Shown here piece by piece: positions 22,681-35,000 of a stretch of 64,000 bases of DNA. The stretch lies in the NCBI GenBank assembly GCA_023853785.1, contig JAJIRX010000160.1:372001-436000 (forward strand), read 5' to 3'. The notes under the pieces are model-generated. The model did not search any database. It was not told the DNA's origin and saw only the letters and a program-made list of their open reading frames with translations. Positions within the stretch are counted from its first letter, which is position 1, and every line of letters begins with the position of its first letter. Made by a program: the position numbers and the translations under genes. This stretch comes from Psilocybe azurescens (taxonomy: Eukaryota; Basidiomycota; Agaricomycetes; Agaricales; Agrocybaceae).

Positions 22681-25329
22681 AAGCTGGTTGGTAACTTGAC
22701 CATCAGGGGCAAAGTGGAACGGTAGAGGTTTGGTCACGGATTGTACCCATTCGTGCCACTCTTTTGCCTCTGCCGTTTCTGCTTTACTTGGATCAATTGC
22801 GCTCTCGTCGGGTAGTGAGCATGAAGAACGAATGTGTACTGGCCTAGATCTTGGTGTTGATGGAGGAGAATGTTGTTGTCCCCAGTAGTAATGAAGGGGC
22901 ATACGTCCACAAGATTCTCAGGTGTCACCTTGTGAGGTTATCAGTATTGATTTGTGATTTTGGACTAATATATATCTTACTCGCAGCGGAGGAGATAAAG
23001 GTAGAGTTTCTAGCTTGCCTGCGAAAGATACTCTCATACTGAGACCTTCGTGAGGCCAGATTGAGGGTGAAAAAGAGGTTTGAGCCTCGAAACTGGTGCA
23101 ATCGGCCGCCTTCCCACTTTCTTTCAAGCCATCATTCAAGTAACAACCAAGGGTAATAGATACACAGCGGCCAGGGTTTGACCTGTGGTTCCTTTGTTTT
23201 AGAGAAGTTTTTTTGTTAAAAAAGTAATTAAAACGCACTGAGGAGTTGCCTGGTAATTGACCCAATTTGAAACCATAACATGCTGATCTTCAGGGATACT
23301 GAATCGTATAGAGATGTGTCCCTTTCCAGGTAAGCCCTCTTGTTTTGTCACGATGCGCATCTCAGGGCCAAATTTGCCTATTACACAAATCCAGTCAATC
23401 CATATATCAACAAGTCACAATGGACTGACCTATTTTTGGAGGATGAAGGGGAGGAGAATCCTCTTCTAGTTTGGGTTGACTCAAAACTTGGGTGGGGATC
23501 GATTCTTCGACGGCCTGAGCAGGTGGCTCACTGGTCGACCTTTTCAAAGACGTTTCCTTTGAGATTTCATTCGAAGGCCCGTTATTAGTAGCATTAGACA
23601 TGGCCATATCCACATCCATAGGTATAGATTCAGGTTTTGTAGGCCTAGTAGTAGTAGGTACTTGATTATCGATGATTTGGACGGACTCGGTTGACTCGAC
23701 TTGAGCAGTAGGGTCAGCATTTCTGCTTTCGGACAGTCGGCCCATATCGATGTCTTGTGTGTCTTCTGGATTATTTAGTGACATGTCTTGTGGTGTTCCT
23801 TCGATTATGGAAATGCCATGCGTAGTCTCTTCGATAGAAACAGGATGAGAAACCTGATCTATTTCCATGGCTTGGTAACGATTCTCTGGTATCATGAACG
23901 TAGTGGCGGTAGTCTCCCGTACGCGCGAATTGGGCTCGTTCAAGGTTTTTGGAGTAGCTAGTGCATCGTTAGGGGCAATAACTGCTTCTTCTTTCGTCTA
24001 GTATTCTGGATATTGGACCAGGTCAACCGCAGATGGATAGAGCAAGACGCTTACGGGCAAGGCCTCTGCAGAGGTTTCTGATTGTATCGAACTCAGATGC
24101 AAAGTGCTGGGTATATCTGCCTTGATGTCCTGACTCTCTACTGGAGGCAGAGTTGGCTCTGTCAATACTTTTTCAGACGTCGAAGGCTGTATTTCTGTAA
24201 CAACTTTTCTTGCTTTAGAAGCATCGATGTCACCGGAAGATTGAATGCTTTTTCTCTCTTCGAGCCCTTTTAAGTCATAATTAACAAGCACATTGAAATC
24301 AATTGTTTTCCTTTTCTTGACTTTAGGCCTGTTCACTGGCGCCGCGGGCTTCGTTGAAGTGTTACTTGCAGCGACAGATATGAATTGAGTTCGCTTATTG
24401 TCCTGGAAACTCTGGGCATCACAGTCAAATAAGTTTGGAGTCGTTACCTGCAAAGCAAGGACTCACAGGCGGTCTGTCAATTATCATTACTATTTTCATG
24501 ACATGATGAGAATAAGCAGCAACGCGTTGCAAAGCCGACTTACTGTCAGGATCATTGGTGTTATCAATTTGAGATGTCTGCAATGAAACACTCGCTTGAT
24601 TGAACGTTCCTCCGGCGATGTTGTGCTGGAGGGAGGGGTTGTTCGGAATGATTCTGTAGGTTTTTTATATCAAATTTGATCTAAGACCAAAAGCAACTAT
24701 ACCAGGCATACTGATTTTGAGGTACTATAGATGATGTGTGTGGCCTGTTTATCGTCGCTATTAGGGCTTGGATATGTGCTATATAATCTCCATAGATCAT
24801 AGATCGTTAACGACGAGAACCCTTCGTTAATATTAATCAAATAGACAGAAACTAACCAAGAGAACCAGGTTCACGCCCGAACCGATCGCTAAATGGCTCC
24901 ACAGCGGAGACTAGGTTTGTGTAGGCCTGTACCATGGGATTATCTGGATATTCTGTAGCATAGAAGGGCACTATAGGGCCGACGCCGAGGCTCGTTCGGA
25001 GAGTGCTCTGAGCAATCTAAGAAACGATTCACAAAGGACATTTCGTGGTGAGTCCTAAAACCAAAGCACTGACCAGCAAAAGTTTAACAATCTAACAACA
25101 ATTACATTTGAGACAATCAGTGTGCGCATTAAGGAAACGACGATTCACGGACTTCAGGTCTGGCTGCATCATAGTAAGCCTTATAATCGCGTAACCAGGC
25201 AGACAATTTCATTGCATGCGTGATATAGGCCTGTGGGTCAGCTTGGTGGAATATTTGAGCATAACGGTTGAAAAGACGTTGGTTTTGTTTTGTAACTTGT
25301 TCAGTGGGATTGGCAATAGACTCGGACAT
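22681..25329 (-). CDS. Unrecognised multi-exon protein with conserved-looking C-terminal beta-rich region
   Basis: I do not recognise this gene. The likely start is MSESIANPTEQVTKQNQRLF at 25329 (25410 is possible but leaves only 50 bp to PDE1). An N-terminal helical region (YITHAMKLSAWLRDYKAYYD) continues after an intron with IAQSTLRTSLGVGPIVPFYA. The middle (about 24450-23450) is disordered with a basic cluster (RPKVKKRKTI) and many Ser/Thr/Glu, suggesting a nuclear protein. A 57-nt intron near 24000 (GTAAGC...TACTAG) removes an in-frame stop. The C-terminus has the blocks ISIRFSIPEDQHVMVSNWV, RCVSITLGCYLNDGL, VTPENLVDVCPFITTGDNNI and LGQYTFVLHAHYP, faintly reminiscent of PINIT-like modules, but no SP-RING is seen. 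A missing base at 22810-22812 is needed to reach EWHEWVQSVTKPLPFHFAP and the stop. Confidence 0.65.
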
Positions 25330-25459
25330 GAATAGACGGTATGATGTTCGAGTTGAAGCAGAAGGAAAGGCGTGACCGTGATTGTACAGAACACTGATCA
25401 TGTTGTTCATGGTTCTTTACATAAATCTTTCCAAAATTGTATAGCACCTCTTCCCCTTC

Positions 25460-26844
25460 ATGCCATTGTCCCCTCCCAGCGCAGTATCCTTCGATCTTGT
25501 GGTCGTCGGTGCTGGCGGCGGTCCAGACGAAACGAACCTCTCCGCGTAAAATTCTTCATCTTTAAGTTCTATGTTTAACTCTTGTTCATTCATTGCACAC
25601 ATACTAGCTATCTCGTGAAACCACACGACGCGGAATGGGAAGATGGCATCTTGGCTTTAGAGGCAGGTTAGATCTTATATTTTATCGTGACTGCACGGAT
25701 TTTCAATTCACATGTAGGCTCGGGACAAGGGACGCTCGCCCAGCTCCTGCGAAAAAACCCTCTACTTTTCCGTAATCCTGTTAGTGCCGAGGAAGGAAGC
25801 ATCAATAAGATGTATTCAGCTTCGGATATATATTCTTTTGTACGGTGAGCTAATTGGTGATTGACTTAAGATGGGCGTCGTCTTGATCCATGGTTGTGAT
25901 CTTGCAGGTGCTTTCTGCTAACTCATGCACATCTCGACCACATCAATAGCCTTGTTGTCTCAGCAGGCTCCTTACGAGGGTGCAGAAAGCGTGTTTATGG
26001 GCTTAAGCAAACCTTGCAAGATTTGGAACTTGTATTTTCTGACCGTATCTGGCCTAATCTTGCTTCATGGAAGGAACAGGACGACGAGGTTAAATTACTA
26101 TATTCTGCGTGAGTTTGCGCCTTCAGCAGCTGTCATCTGCCATTGTTCTGAATTTAATCTTCTCTAGCCTAACACCCGATGGCAAATACAAGGTCGTGTG
26201 TCCAGATATCGCGGTTCAAACCATACCTGTAAATCATGGCCGCAATACGCTTGGCCAGTACACCTCCACTGCATTCTTTATCCGACACGAACCATCGCTG
26301 CACGAGTTTCTGTTCTTCGGAGATGTAGAGCCCGATTCAATCACTAACGAGCCTCAAACCATTAACGTCTGGCGAGCAGCGGCTCCCAAGATCCCTGACA
26401 CTCTGTCGTCCATCTTCATTGAATGTTCATGGCCGTCTGGACGCAAAGACGATCTCCTTTTCGGACATCTTACACCAGAACATCTAGGGAACGAACTCAC
26501 TGCTCTTGCCACCGAAGTCGTCAAATTTAAAATAGCGAGCCAGCAGAGTGAATCTCGTAGAAGACCAGCTCGAAAGAAGCAGAAGCGTAATTCACTGACT
26601 TCGGCTGATCTGAAGGACGCCCTGGCTGGCGTCCGCATATTCATCATTCACTGTAAAGATGAGATGAATGGGGATTTAACGCGGCCGATACGGGATGTCA
26701 TCGTTGGACAAGTTCAACGGATCGTTGAAGAACGAGGTTTAGGAGCTCAGGTCATATCCACAGAGCAGGGGACCCGCATTGGTAAGCGACAACATTTATT
26801 CGAAACTTTTCACTAACTACATTGCTCCATGGCCAGCTATTTAA
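25460..26844 (+). CDS. PDE1: Class II 3',5'-cyclic-nucleotide phosphodiesterase (low-affinity PDE1)
   Basis: Metallo-beta-lactamase-fold enzyme that hydrolyses cAMP and tunes PKA signalling. Start 25460 opens MPLSPPSAVSFDLVVVGAGG. Spliced exons give GTLAQLLRKNPLLF, then CFLLTHAHLDHINSLVVSAG, the HxHLDH metal-binding motif. VVCPDIAVQTIPVNHGRN supplies another His, FLFFGDVEPDS the class II GDVE motif, and SIFIECSWPSGRKDDLLFGH with LTPEHLGNEL complete the family pattern. The final intron (GTAAGC...GGCCAG) joins GTRI to a short terminal exon with stop at 26844; if unspliced the frame would end at 26816. The gene is divergent from the unrecognised gene and convergent with striatin. High confidence. 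Confidence 0.93.
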
Positions 26845-27180
26845 CGACAATTTTTTGTATTTATATTTCTGATTCCCAGTAACGACTCGCTGTATATCCT
26901 AGTCATGACTGAATGTAGCTCTAGTTTTTATTTTCTTGGTTGTTTATCAATGTCATCATATTTCATGCCGATAATTGGATAGAGATATTGCTCTTAATAC
27001 GCAGCGAATGCAATAAAGAATAAAGTACTCGTTGGCGAAAGGACGTCGAAAAAGTACGTACAGTGTACGTAGCGATAGACATGCAATAAAAAGACAAGAG
27101 GAATAGAGAATTGAAGCCGTCAAAATATGGTATGTAAAGAGTCTACGAAGGATATATGCCCAAGCGAAATTATACAAAGG
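26845..27180. other. Intergenic, 336 bp, convergent 3' ends of PDE1 and striatin
   Basis: AT-rich 3' untranslated and termination sequence for two converging genes. No ORF or RNA gene is supported. Confidence 0.6.
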
Positions 27181-29999
27181 TTATGATGAAGCATATAGTT
27201 TTACAACGCCGTCAGCGCCTCCACTGACCATGAAGGGTAATGAAGGGTGGAACTCCACGTCCAATACTCCTTCCCGAGCCTTTTCACGATGCGTGGTGAG
27301 CTCTTGTATGCAAGTCCGGGAGCCAAGTAGATCCCAGAAGCGTACTGAGCAGTCGTGGCTCCCAGACACCAAGGAAAATCCAGCTGCATCAATGGAAAGT
27401 GACGTGACCCCGTCTAGGTGCGCGAGTATGGAATGTGTACATTGACCTGGGGTTCTCGTTCATTCATGTTCTCATCATATGACAGAAAAAACACAAACCA
27501 GTGGTAAGATCAAAGATTCTGATGAATTTATCTTCGTGGGCAGTTACAAGAATTGACATTGTTGGGTGCGAAACAATTCGGTTGATTTGCGTTCCAGGCG
27601 TGCCATCTATGACGAAGATGATGAGTGTCTATATGACAGATGATGGCTACGAACAGCTTACCATAGCTCATGTCACTCTCTAATCTTGATAGTTCCTTCC
27701 CAGTTTCGATGTCGAAAATCTTCACGATGGCATTTTGGTATGCAACAGCAACTTTCTTGAGGTCGGTTTTGATGGCTTCAACAGCAGTCGCTCCTGGAGC
27801 ATCGGGGCTCTCGTGCAGATCATCTGCATTTTCGACTCCGTGCCATCCCCATGTCAGCTTGAGAGAACCCCCTCCAGAAGGACCACTAACATCCCAAACT
27901 TTGACCACACCCTCAGCACCACAGCTTATAAGTGTACTTTCATCTCTGACAAGTGCCAGATCCCAGACTGCGTCAGTGTGTCCAACTAACTCTCCGCGTG
28001 ACCGAGTTTCGTCATATGGTGCGTAAGTTGTATGCGACGGAGAAGGAAGAGCCCAAATACGGATTGAAGAGTCCAGAGATGCAGAGTATAAAAGTTGCTT
28101 TGAGGGAGAATGAATCAGCCGCGTAATCGCTGCGGAGTGTCCACGAAGCGTAAGTTGTGGCTCAACCTCGGTGGTGGCGCGTGAGCTGCTTGAGCGCGTG
28201 AGCCAAACGAGTCAACGATCAAGAAGACACTTACCCAGATGAAGCTAGACCGGCGACATCCATGCGCCAAATTTTGACTGTACAGTCATCTCCCCCCGGT
28301 AGCAAGGCAGAGTTCAGTAGGATGGAAAGCCAGAGCACGAACGGCATCCAGATGGCTATTATAAGACGTTAATCTTCCAGTTTATCAACTTCAATTTCGT
28401 AAAGAAACTAACTTTCTCAAAGTCCTTTTGGCTTTCCACAATTTTGTGCTTTCACCATCACCAACAAGAGACGATTCTTCGTCCTCAACATCACCTTCCT
28501 CTTCTTTGACCTCCTCGTCCTCTTCTCGCTGTCTATCCCAAGAACCTGCTTCTGCCCCTGTCGTTTGTTGGAGTTCTCGACTTTGCCGGAGCTTTTCTTC
28601 AGCAGCCTCGTGGGAGAGTCTGAGCTTCTCTTTCCATTCGCCAGCATCGTCTGGTCTGAAGATTGCGGTCAATTGGCGGTTTTCGGGTTCGCCTTCGCGG
28701 TCTTTGTCTGCCTGAGAGGTTGATGAATTAGAAGAATCTTGAGATTGTCCGGGAGTCTGGAGAGTTGGTTGAGGTTGTGAAGATGGTTGCTGTTGCTGCT
28801 GCTGCTGTTGAAGCATTACAGGGTTCAAGTGATTGCCGCGCTCAAGAATCGATAGCTGAGGGGTCCCATTTGGTGGCGCAGACGGCGGGGGACCCGATAT
28901 AGTACCCATGCCGTTTAAGAGCGGGAATTCTTTCCCAGCTTCGGGCAACACCTTTCGAGGTCGACCATTGTAAGCCATTTGATCAAAGGATGGAATATTT
29001 GGCAGTGAAAGGGGTACTGAGGGGGTATTTAGCAATGGTCGATTTGGCAAGGGGTTCATGGCTTGTGGGAAGTGAGGTATGATATTTCTTGCAGGCATCT
29101 AGTTTCCAGTGAAGATGCAGAAGGCATGGTTAAGAGATGATATGGCATTGGTATGGACCGGCAACTCACTGTTTCAAGTAATCTCGACTTCGAGCTCTGC
29201 TTTTCGGATCTCTTCCTAATGGTGGTTTACCCAGACCTGAAGCAGCTCCACCGGCTGCTGTATTCATCCAGTTAGTAGCGCTCCATGAACTTTGCTTGCC
29301 CGTAGGCCCGTTAGTTGAACCACCATTGGGAAGTCGACTTTCGGGTAGAGGGGAATCTTTATGAAACGCATTAGTGAACAACATTCATTTGTGGTAAATG
29401 GAAAGAAGAACCTTCACTCCTCGGAGAACTACCACCACTTTCTCCCTTTTGACTATGCGAATCTTCCTTCTGAGAGGATGAGGCGGCATTTGACTGCAGG
29501 TTTGATAGTTTTGAAGCCGGCGTAGAATGGGAAGCCGGTTGGGTAAGCTGTTTCGACCTGTGCGTGCTGCGTCACATTGAGCACAATGGCGGATGCGCGG
29601 AGACAAGTACCTTTCCATGCGAAGTGCGTATTCAAGCATCTTGATGCGTCTCATGAGATCGAGTTTAACGTTCTCGAAGGACCTGCGCTCTCCTTCAAGA
29701 AGAGCGATACGAGCCTAGGAGTGCCGAGTTGAATGAGCGCGAATGAGTGTAGAAAGATAGCAAAAACAGACCCGCATTTCAGCGCGTTCGATTTCCCATT
29801 CATTTCTGTCGCGTTCATAGCGTCTCCATTCAGTCTGCAAGTAATGAAGGACACTTGACAAGGTGAAGTCCTGGCCGTTCTGAGGTGGCGGAGGTGGTAT
29901 TGTGCCTTGCTGGCTTTGTTGATGCTGTTGATTCTGCTGTTGCTGCTGTAGCTGCTGCTGCTGGTTGTTGGACTGTATACCCTGGAGAGGCCCCAGCAT
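27181..29999 (-). CDS. Striatin (STRIPAK scaffold; coiled coil plus WD40 repeats)
   Basis: Core scaffold of the STRIPAK PP2A complex that governs hyphal fusion, septation and sexual development in fungi (Far8/Pro11 orthologues). Start 29999 gives [12 protein letters not shown], then polyQ and polyP tracts. The conserved striatin N-terminus follows: [20 protein letters not shown] (caveolin-binding/coiled-coil start), then [35 protein letters not shown] long Pro/Gln/Ser-rich linker contains an eight-Gln run and an acidic [17 protein letters not shown] segment. The C-terminal half (28390-27181) is WD40 repeats, ending [20 protein letters not shown]. In the first WD repeat the frame needs one base fewer in a six-C run (28292-28297) to read [19 protein letters not shown]. 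High confidence. Confidence 0.93.
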
Positions 30000-30244
30000 G
30001 AGTGTATGAGGACGGAGGAGAAAATGGGAAAGAGTTGTGGAAGGGGTGTGGAGAAGGTGTCAGTCTTCAACTCAACGACGATGTCTACTGGCACAATTCA
30101 AACAAACACACGCAAATTCCATTTTAAATCAACGATATCAATCATTCTATACACTATCTACTAATATCCTATTCCTTCATTTCTTGCCAGATCTATTACA
30201 TATATTCCAGTCACCAATTAAATACAAAACATAAGACCTGCCAC

Positions 30245-30607
30245 TTACTTCTTGATACCGCCTCCAAGCAGAGGGCCGCCTGCATTTATGGTATTTAGGT
30301 CAAAACAAGCGCTTTCAATAAGCAATTGCACATCACTTACTCTTCCCTATGGCTAAATAAAACGGGTCAGTACTCCAACAGCGCCCAGCATCAAATTATA
30401 GGACAGTACCCTTCTCTCGTGCAGCCTTCAGAGCATCCTCCTCCTGTTTCTTTTTGGCTTTGAAAGCAATTTCTTCCTCTGTCTCCTCAGCCTTGCCAGC
30501 TTTCTTGGGAGCCTAGTTCAGAAGCACAGCGATGAATATACATCCATTCCATTCCAGTCTGTATTTACCTTGAGAGGCTTGAGTTTACCACCTTGTCTGC
30601 CAGACAT
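30245..30607 (-). CDS. TMA7: Translation machinery-associated protein 7
   Basis: Small, highly charged ribosome-associated protein of about 61 residues. Start 30607 gives MSGRQGGKLKPLK, which after an intron continues APKKAGKAEETEEEIAFKAK and then KQEEDALKAAREKA. The conserved terminus GPLLGGGIKK is on the last exon. Splicing needs three introns and a 12-nt micro-exon at 30341-30352 (encoding IGK plus split codons), each with good GT-AG borders; joined, the reading frame gives AREKAIGKSGPLLGGGIKK, exactly the TMA7 end. It is too split to be seen as a single ORF. It lies 245 bp downstream of the striatin start, on the same strand. High confidence. Confidence 0.92.
30341..30352 (-). other. TMA7: 12-nt micro-exon of TMA7
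   Basis: Minus-strand CCATAGGGAAGA flanked by an upstream TTTAG acceptor and a downstream GTAAGT donor. Including it keeps frame and yields the conserved AIGKSGPL; skipping it would remove four residues without a frame change. Confidence 0.85.
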
Positions 30608-32062
30608 TATACTGATGTTGATTGGAGATTGTCAAGGTCGGCCTCAAGGCTCGATGCGCTAAGACGCACAAAGTGATTTGACTTGTTTACTTCAAAGGAT
30701 TCAGGACAATAATAAAACGGGATCGGAGTTATCTCGGAGTACCTTCCACTTACTCTCTCTCAAGTACTTGTACATCAAGACGGCGCGCCAAAGTTAAACT
30801 CGACTCTAGTCTACTTAGGTAGAATACCCTCGGTTTGTAATTGTTTTGTAAGTAGTAGGTAAAGAGGTACACGGAGTAGTAAGTCTCAGACGACACGGAA
30901 GTGTAACGGCTGTTATAATCTACCTAAAGAGGTACACGGAGTAGTAAGTCTGTAAGGTAGATAAGTATGCTGTATAGATATATAAGTAAGAATATAACTG
31001 ACCTCAGACGACACGGAAGTGTAACGGCTGAGGTCCTACCAATACGAATGTAGAGTATATATATATGTCGGGTGAGACCGCGACATGGAATGGCGTGATA
31101 GAGAGAATATGCCGTGGTCGGTAAATAGATGAAGAGAGTGCCGAAGGCAGATATGACCGTAATAGGAAGGACTATGTACTAAAAGGGAAAAGAGATACAT
31201 AAAACAGAGTGAAAGTGCGATCTCCACCAACAGTAGGAGCTTTTTTTTGCGAACTCCAGATTGAGATGAGATGCGGGGCCCGGGTATTCCACCTACTTGA
31301 CTCGTAGAGCTAGTAGGAACACTATGTACTCCGGACCCTGGAAATCAAGATTCCGGCCTGGCCAAGATGATCCACTATCCCCCGACCTTCTGTCCGGATG
31401 CATCAGGATTACCGTTAAGCAGACTTGTTTATTTTTGCACTATTATGGTCCTTTCTGCTACCATCTCTGTTGCCTTTACCCAACTTTCATCCCATATCTT
31501 CCACCCTCATGTTTGAAGACTTCGGACATTCAGGTGTGTTTAGTATCACTCAAGCACAAGTTGAAATCTATTTAACATCCAAAATCTCCTCTAGAATGCT
31601 TTTGTTGGCAGATATATGTCCACTATACATGTGCATGATGATCATAAGTGACCAGGTCAGTTACTTTCAGCATAACAGATGGTCATCCAGTGGAAATTTT
31701 ACCATTATACTCAATATATTCATACTCTGTGCAAGTATCTATACTCATATCATCTGTGTCGACTAGCTTGGATGTGACGCAACTTGACCCATCAATATCG
31801 AGAGCATCGATGATATATTTGAGTTTTTCAATATATATAAGACCAGCCTACATATGCATTAGTAAATTATGTATTTTACAGGGAATGTTGTTGTGGTGAA
31901 AATTGAGAGGGACATGAACATTCCCTACAGCTCGGGTACTTTGTTCCAAGCCCCTTCTACAAAGTAGCCGCTTACAGCGGCCCGGAGCAGAGGGCTTGCT
32001 GTATACGCTCAACCTGTTGATGGGACACCCCAATTCGGGTGCAACCTGTTTTCGGACATACT
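30608..32062. other. Intergenic, 1.46 kb, divergent TMA7 / S9-type hydrolase promoters with repeats
   Basis: The largest gap in the window. It contains a direct-repeat patch (30861-31030), AT-rich TATATA segments, and no supported gene. Short ORFs at 31036-31230, 31297-31575 and 31425-31766 have no recognisable content and no splice context. Confidence 0.6.
30861..31030 (+). repeat. Duplicated two-module direct repeat
   Basis: Module A (AAAGAGGTACACGGAGTAGT and six more bases) occurs at 30861-30886 and 30926-30951. Module B (CTCAGACGACACGGAAGTGT plus AACGGCTG) occurs at 30885-30912 and 31003-31030. Copies are identical over these lengths. In the first occurrence A and B abut; in the second they are separated by about 51 bp of AT-rich sequence, so one copy gained or lost that spacer. 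This may be an old transposon end or a regulatory duplication. Confidence 0.8.
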
Positions 32063-35000
32063 ATGCCAATGTCAATGGCAGCAATCTTATTTCACTCACT
32101 TTTACCTATTTGTATCATGGCGTCCGAACAAGCCGTTTTGCCTAAACCTTCCTGGACAGTTAAATATGATAAATTCTGGGATGCAAGTCCCCGTTCCTTA
32201 TCAAGTTCAACTCATGCTGAACTTATGATACAGGTTCTTGGTCCGTTTCCAATACACGCCAGGGAACAGCACTTCATATCTCCATCATTCCCATTGAATC
32301 GTACTATCTGACCGATTTCAAGGTTTAATTATCAAATTAATGTGGGGTTTTATTTTCAGTATCGAATCCAATTGACTACACTCATCGTTGGCCTTCATCC
32401 TACGCTGACGGTGGTGTAGTCGGATGGTCACAAGCTGTGGCAGACAACGACGGCAATCTTGAAGTTGTATTTCCGGAAATTCGGCAAGTCGAGCGGCGTC
32501 TAACTTTCCCTCAAACATGAGTCTAATGCTTTGTATCAAGCTGGAGAAACTTACGCTCTAGCGAGGGTTGGGCTGCGTTGCAGCACCATGCAGTCCTTCG
32601 AACAACAGTTACTTTGTACCCGCCACTAAATCCAAAAACTATCATACCACCACGTCTACTTGTCGATTTAAAGCAAGGTTCTTATTTTGCTTTGAGACCT
32701 CAGGATGTTGATCTGTCGTCTTTCGTTCCCAAATGGTGTGCAGGAAATATATACAATATTCCGCATGCTTCTCATCATAGTGTCGATCTTCCTACTGCCC
32801 CTTCTCTGGATGGACCTACTAGATATGATATTTTTGTCAGCGGCGACTATGAGGTATTTAATGCTCTGCTTTCAACTTTTCAGTGATATCTATTTTGTAG
32901 ATCAGACTCTTTGGCGATCCGCTCGTGCGCGAATCGGACGTTCCAGTCCAACAGCTGACTCTCTCACTTCAAGTACAGGAGATGAACGAAGGCTTGGTTC
33001 ACCAGAATTCTCAAAATCTGGCAAGCGACTTTTTATCTGGGTTTGCATTTGGTAGAGCCATTGGCGTTGCCGTACAGAGTATAGACGAGTGGTGGACAGT
33101 CAGCAGTCTTAAATTGAAGGGCCAGGTTCCGGTGATAGCCTATTTCTTCTTCATGTTCTTTCTGTGGTACTCAATTCAAAACAAAAATAAAATAAAACAG
33201 GGCATGACTCTCACCATCAAAGATAAACTCATAATTGCACCTTCACAGACTCGGATTGTACCGATCAATGTTCAACAGTCGCTTCCATTTTATGGCGAAA
33301 ATCTAGAATTCACACTATCACTGGTATCTGGCGATATATCTAAGGAGTTGCCAATATCCATCCCAATTATTCAACATGATCTCTTGGAGCCAGGGCGCCG
33401 ACTGATAAAAGGGACATTCTTTTTGCCAATTCTATGCCTAGCGCATTCATCGTCGTGCCTCCGACGAATCTGGATAATTTGACGTCGGCACCTCCCATAT
33501 TAGCTCTTCGTTGGTTCATTTTGACTCTGATATCGTCATGACATCTCATAAAAATTCTAGATGGCGCCGGAGTTGATATACTGGGTGCACACAAGTCCCT
33601 GGTCGAAGCTTTCCCTGATTACGGGAAAGGTTGGCTAATCGCTCCGACGGGCCGCACATCCTGGGTAGGTATAACTGAGAAATCATCTTCGTTGTCCAGA
33701 GGCTGATGTGTTAACCTTGCTAGGGCCTTGACTGGCACGGGCCAAGCGCTGATGATGCATGGGCGTCACTTGAGGCATTGTCTGAAGTTTCTCGTGAAGA
33801 TGTCCGTGACTTCCCCAAGTCGTGGAGAGTTCCCCCAACTCTCAAGTTATCGTCTTAGGGCACTCTAATGGTGGACAAGGAACATGGTACATTGCTTCCA
33901 GATATCCGGACAGAGTTCTTGCAGGTAATGAATACTCCTTGACCATTGGCTTTGAGGCTAAATCTGTATATACTCACAAACTTCATTAGCGGTTCCTGCT
34001 TCCGCTTATATCAAGTCGCAAGCCTATGTACCATGGAGTTTAGCACGGTAAAAAATATCCTATAACCTATGGAGTCATATACTGAATAGCAATTTTTAGG
34101 AGTGGCCATTTTATCGATCCCACTCTTCGTTCCATCTTAGACTCATCTCTTACTCCTGATGACAATGATTTGCATTTATCCAACCTGGTCGACACACCTA
34201 CCCTTGCGATTCATGGGTAAGAAAAAATCTCTTATACACGTTTTTCCCCCGTTGTATGAAGCGACTCTTATTGCAGGGGAGACGACGAAAATGTCCCCGT
34301 CTGGCACACCCGCGAAGCTATCTCAACGCTGAAAGCGTGGTACCCATCTGCGAATATTCAGTGATTTGCGTTCATTTAATGAATAACCAATCCATAATAA
34401 TGGTCATTTTGAAGATACAAGGAAGACCCAGGAAAAGGCCACTGGTATTCCTATGTTCTAAACAACTCTGCAGTGCAAGCCTTTCTGGACGATGTATCGT
34501 CTTCCTCAGCAAAACCAGCCCAGTCGGATGATTTTACATTGACTGTCACCGTTCCTCGCAGCGATGGTTCCCTTCATGGGTGGAATATAGACCTACTTAT
34601 CATTCCTGGAAGGTAAGCTCAGTTCCCATGCATACGCCAGATGCTTGACTATTCTTTATCTGCGCATTACAGACTTTCTAGGTTGCACGTTCGGAAGATA
34701 AGCGATCTGAAATTCGAGATCGAATCGTCAAACGTTCATATCTTCAGCGTACCCATTCATGACGGACCCGTAGAGATTATCGTTGACGATAAGTTGGTAC
34801 AAATTGCCACTGGTACCAATTCGTCGACACAGATCCGCCAGACGACATTCGGGGAATGGGAAGTAGTAAGTGCAATTTTTTAAAATCAAACAAGTCTTCT
34901 ATCTGACTAGCTTTGCAACAGGTAGTCCCACCTCTGCAGTCAGCACAGTTGTCCCAAAATCATGGGAGAGCGCAGCATATATTATCAACTCGAGGCCCAT

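Noticed and set aside
30861..31030. CRISPR-like or integron-like array
   Set aside because: Only two copies of each module, irregular spacing, eukaryotic context.
31036..31766. Short ORFs in the large gap
   Set aside because: AT-rich random-looking translations, no splice consistency.
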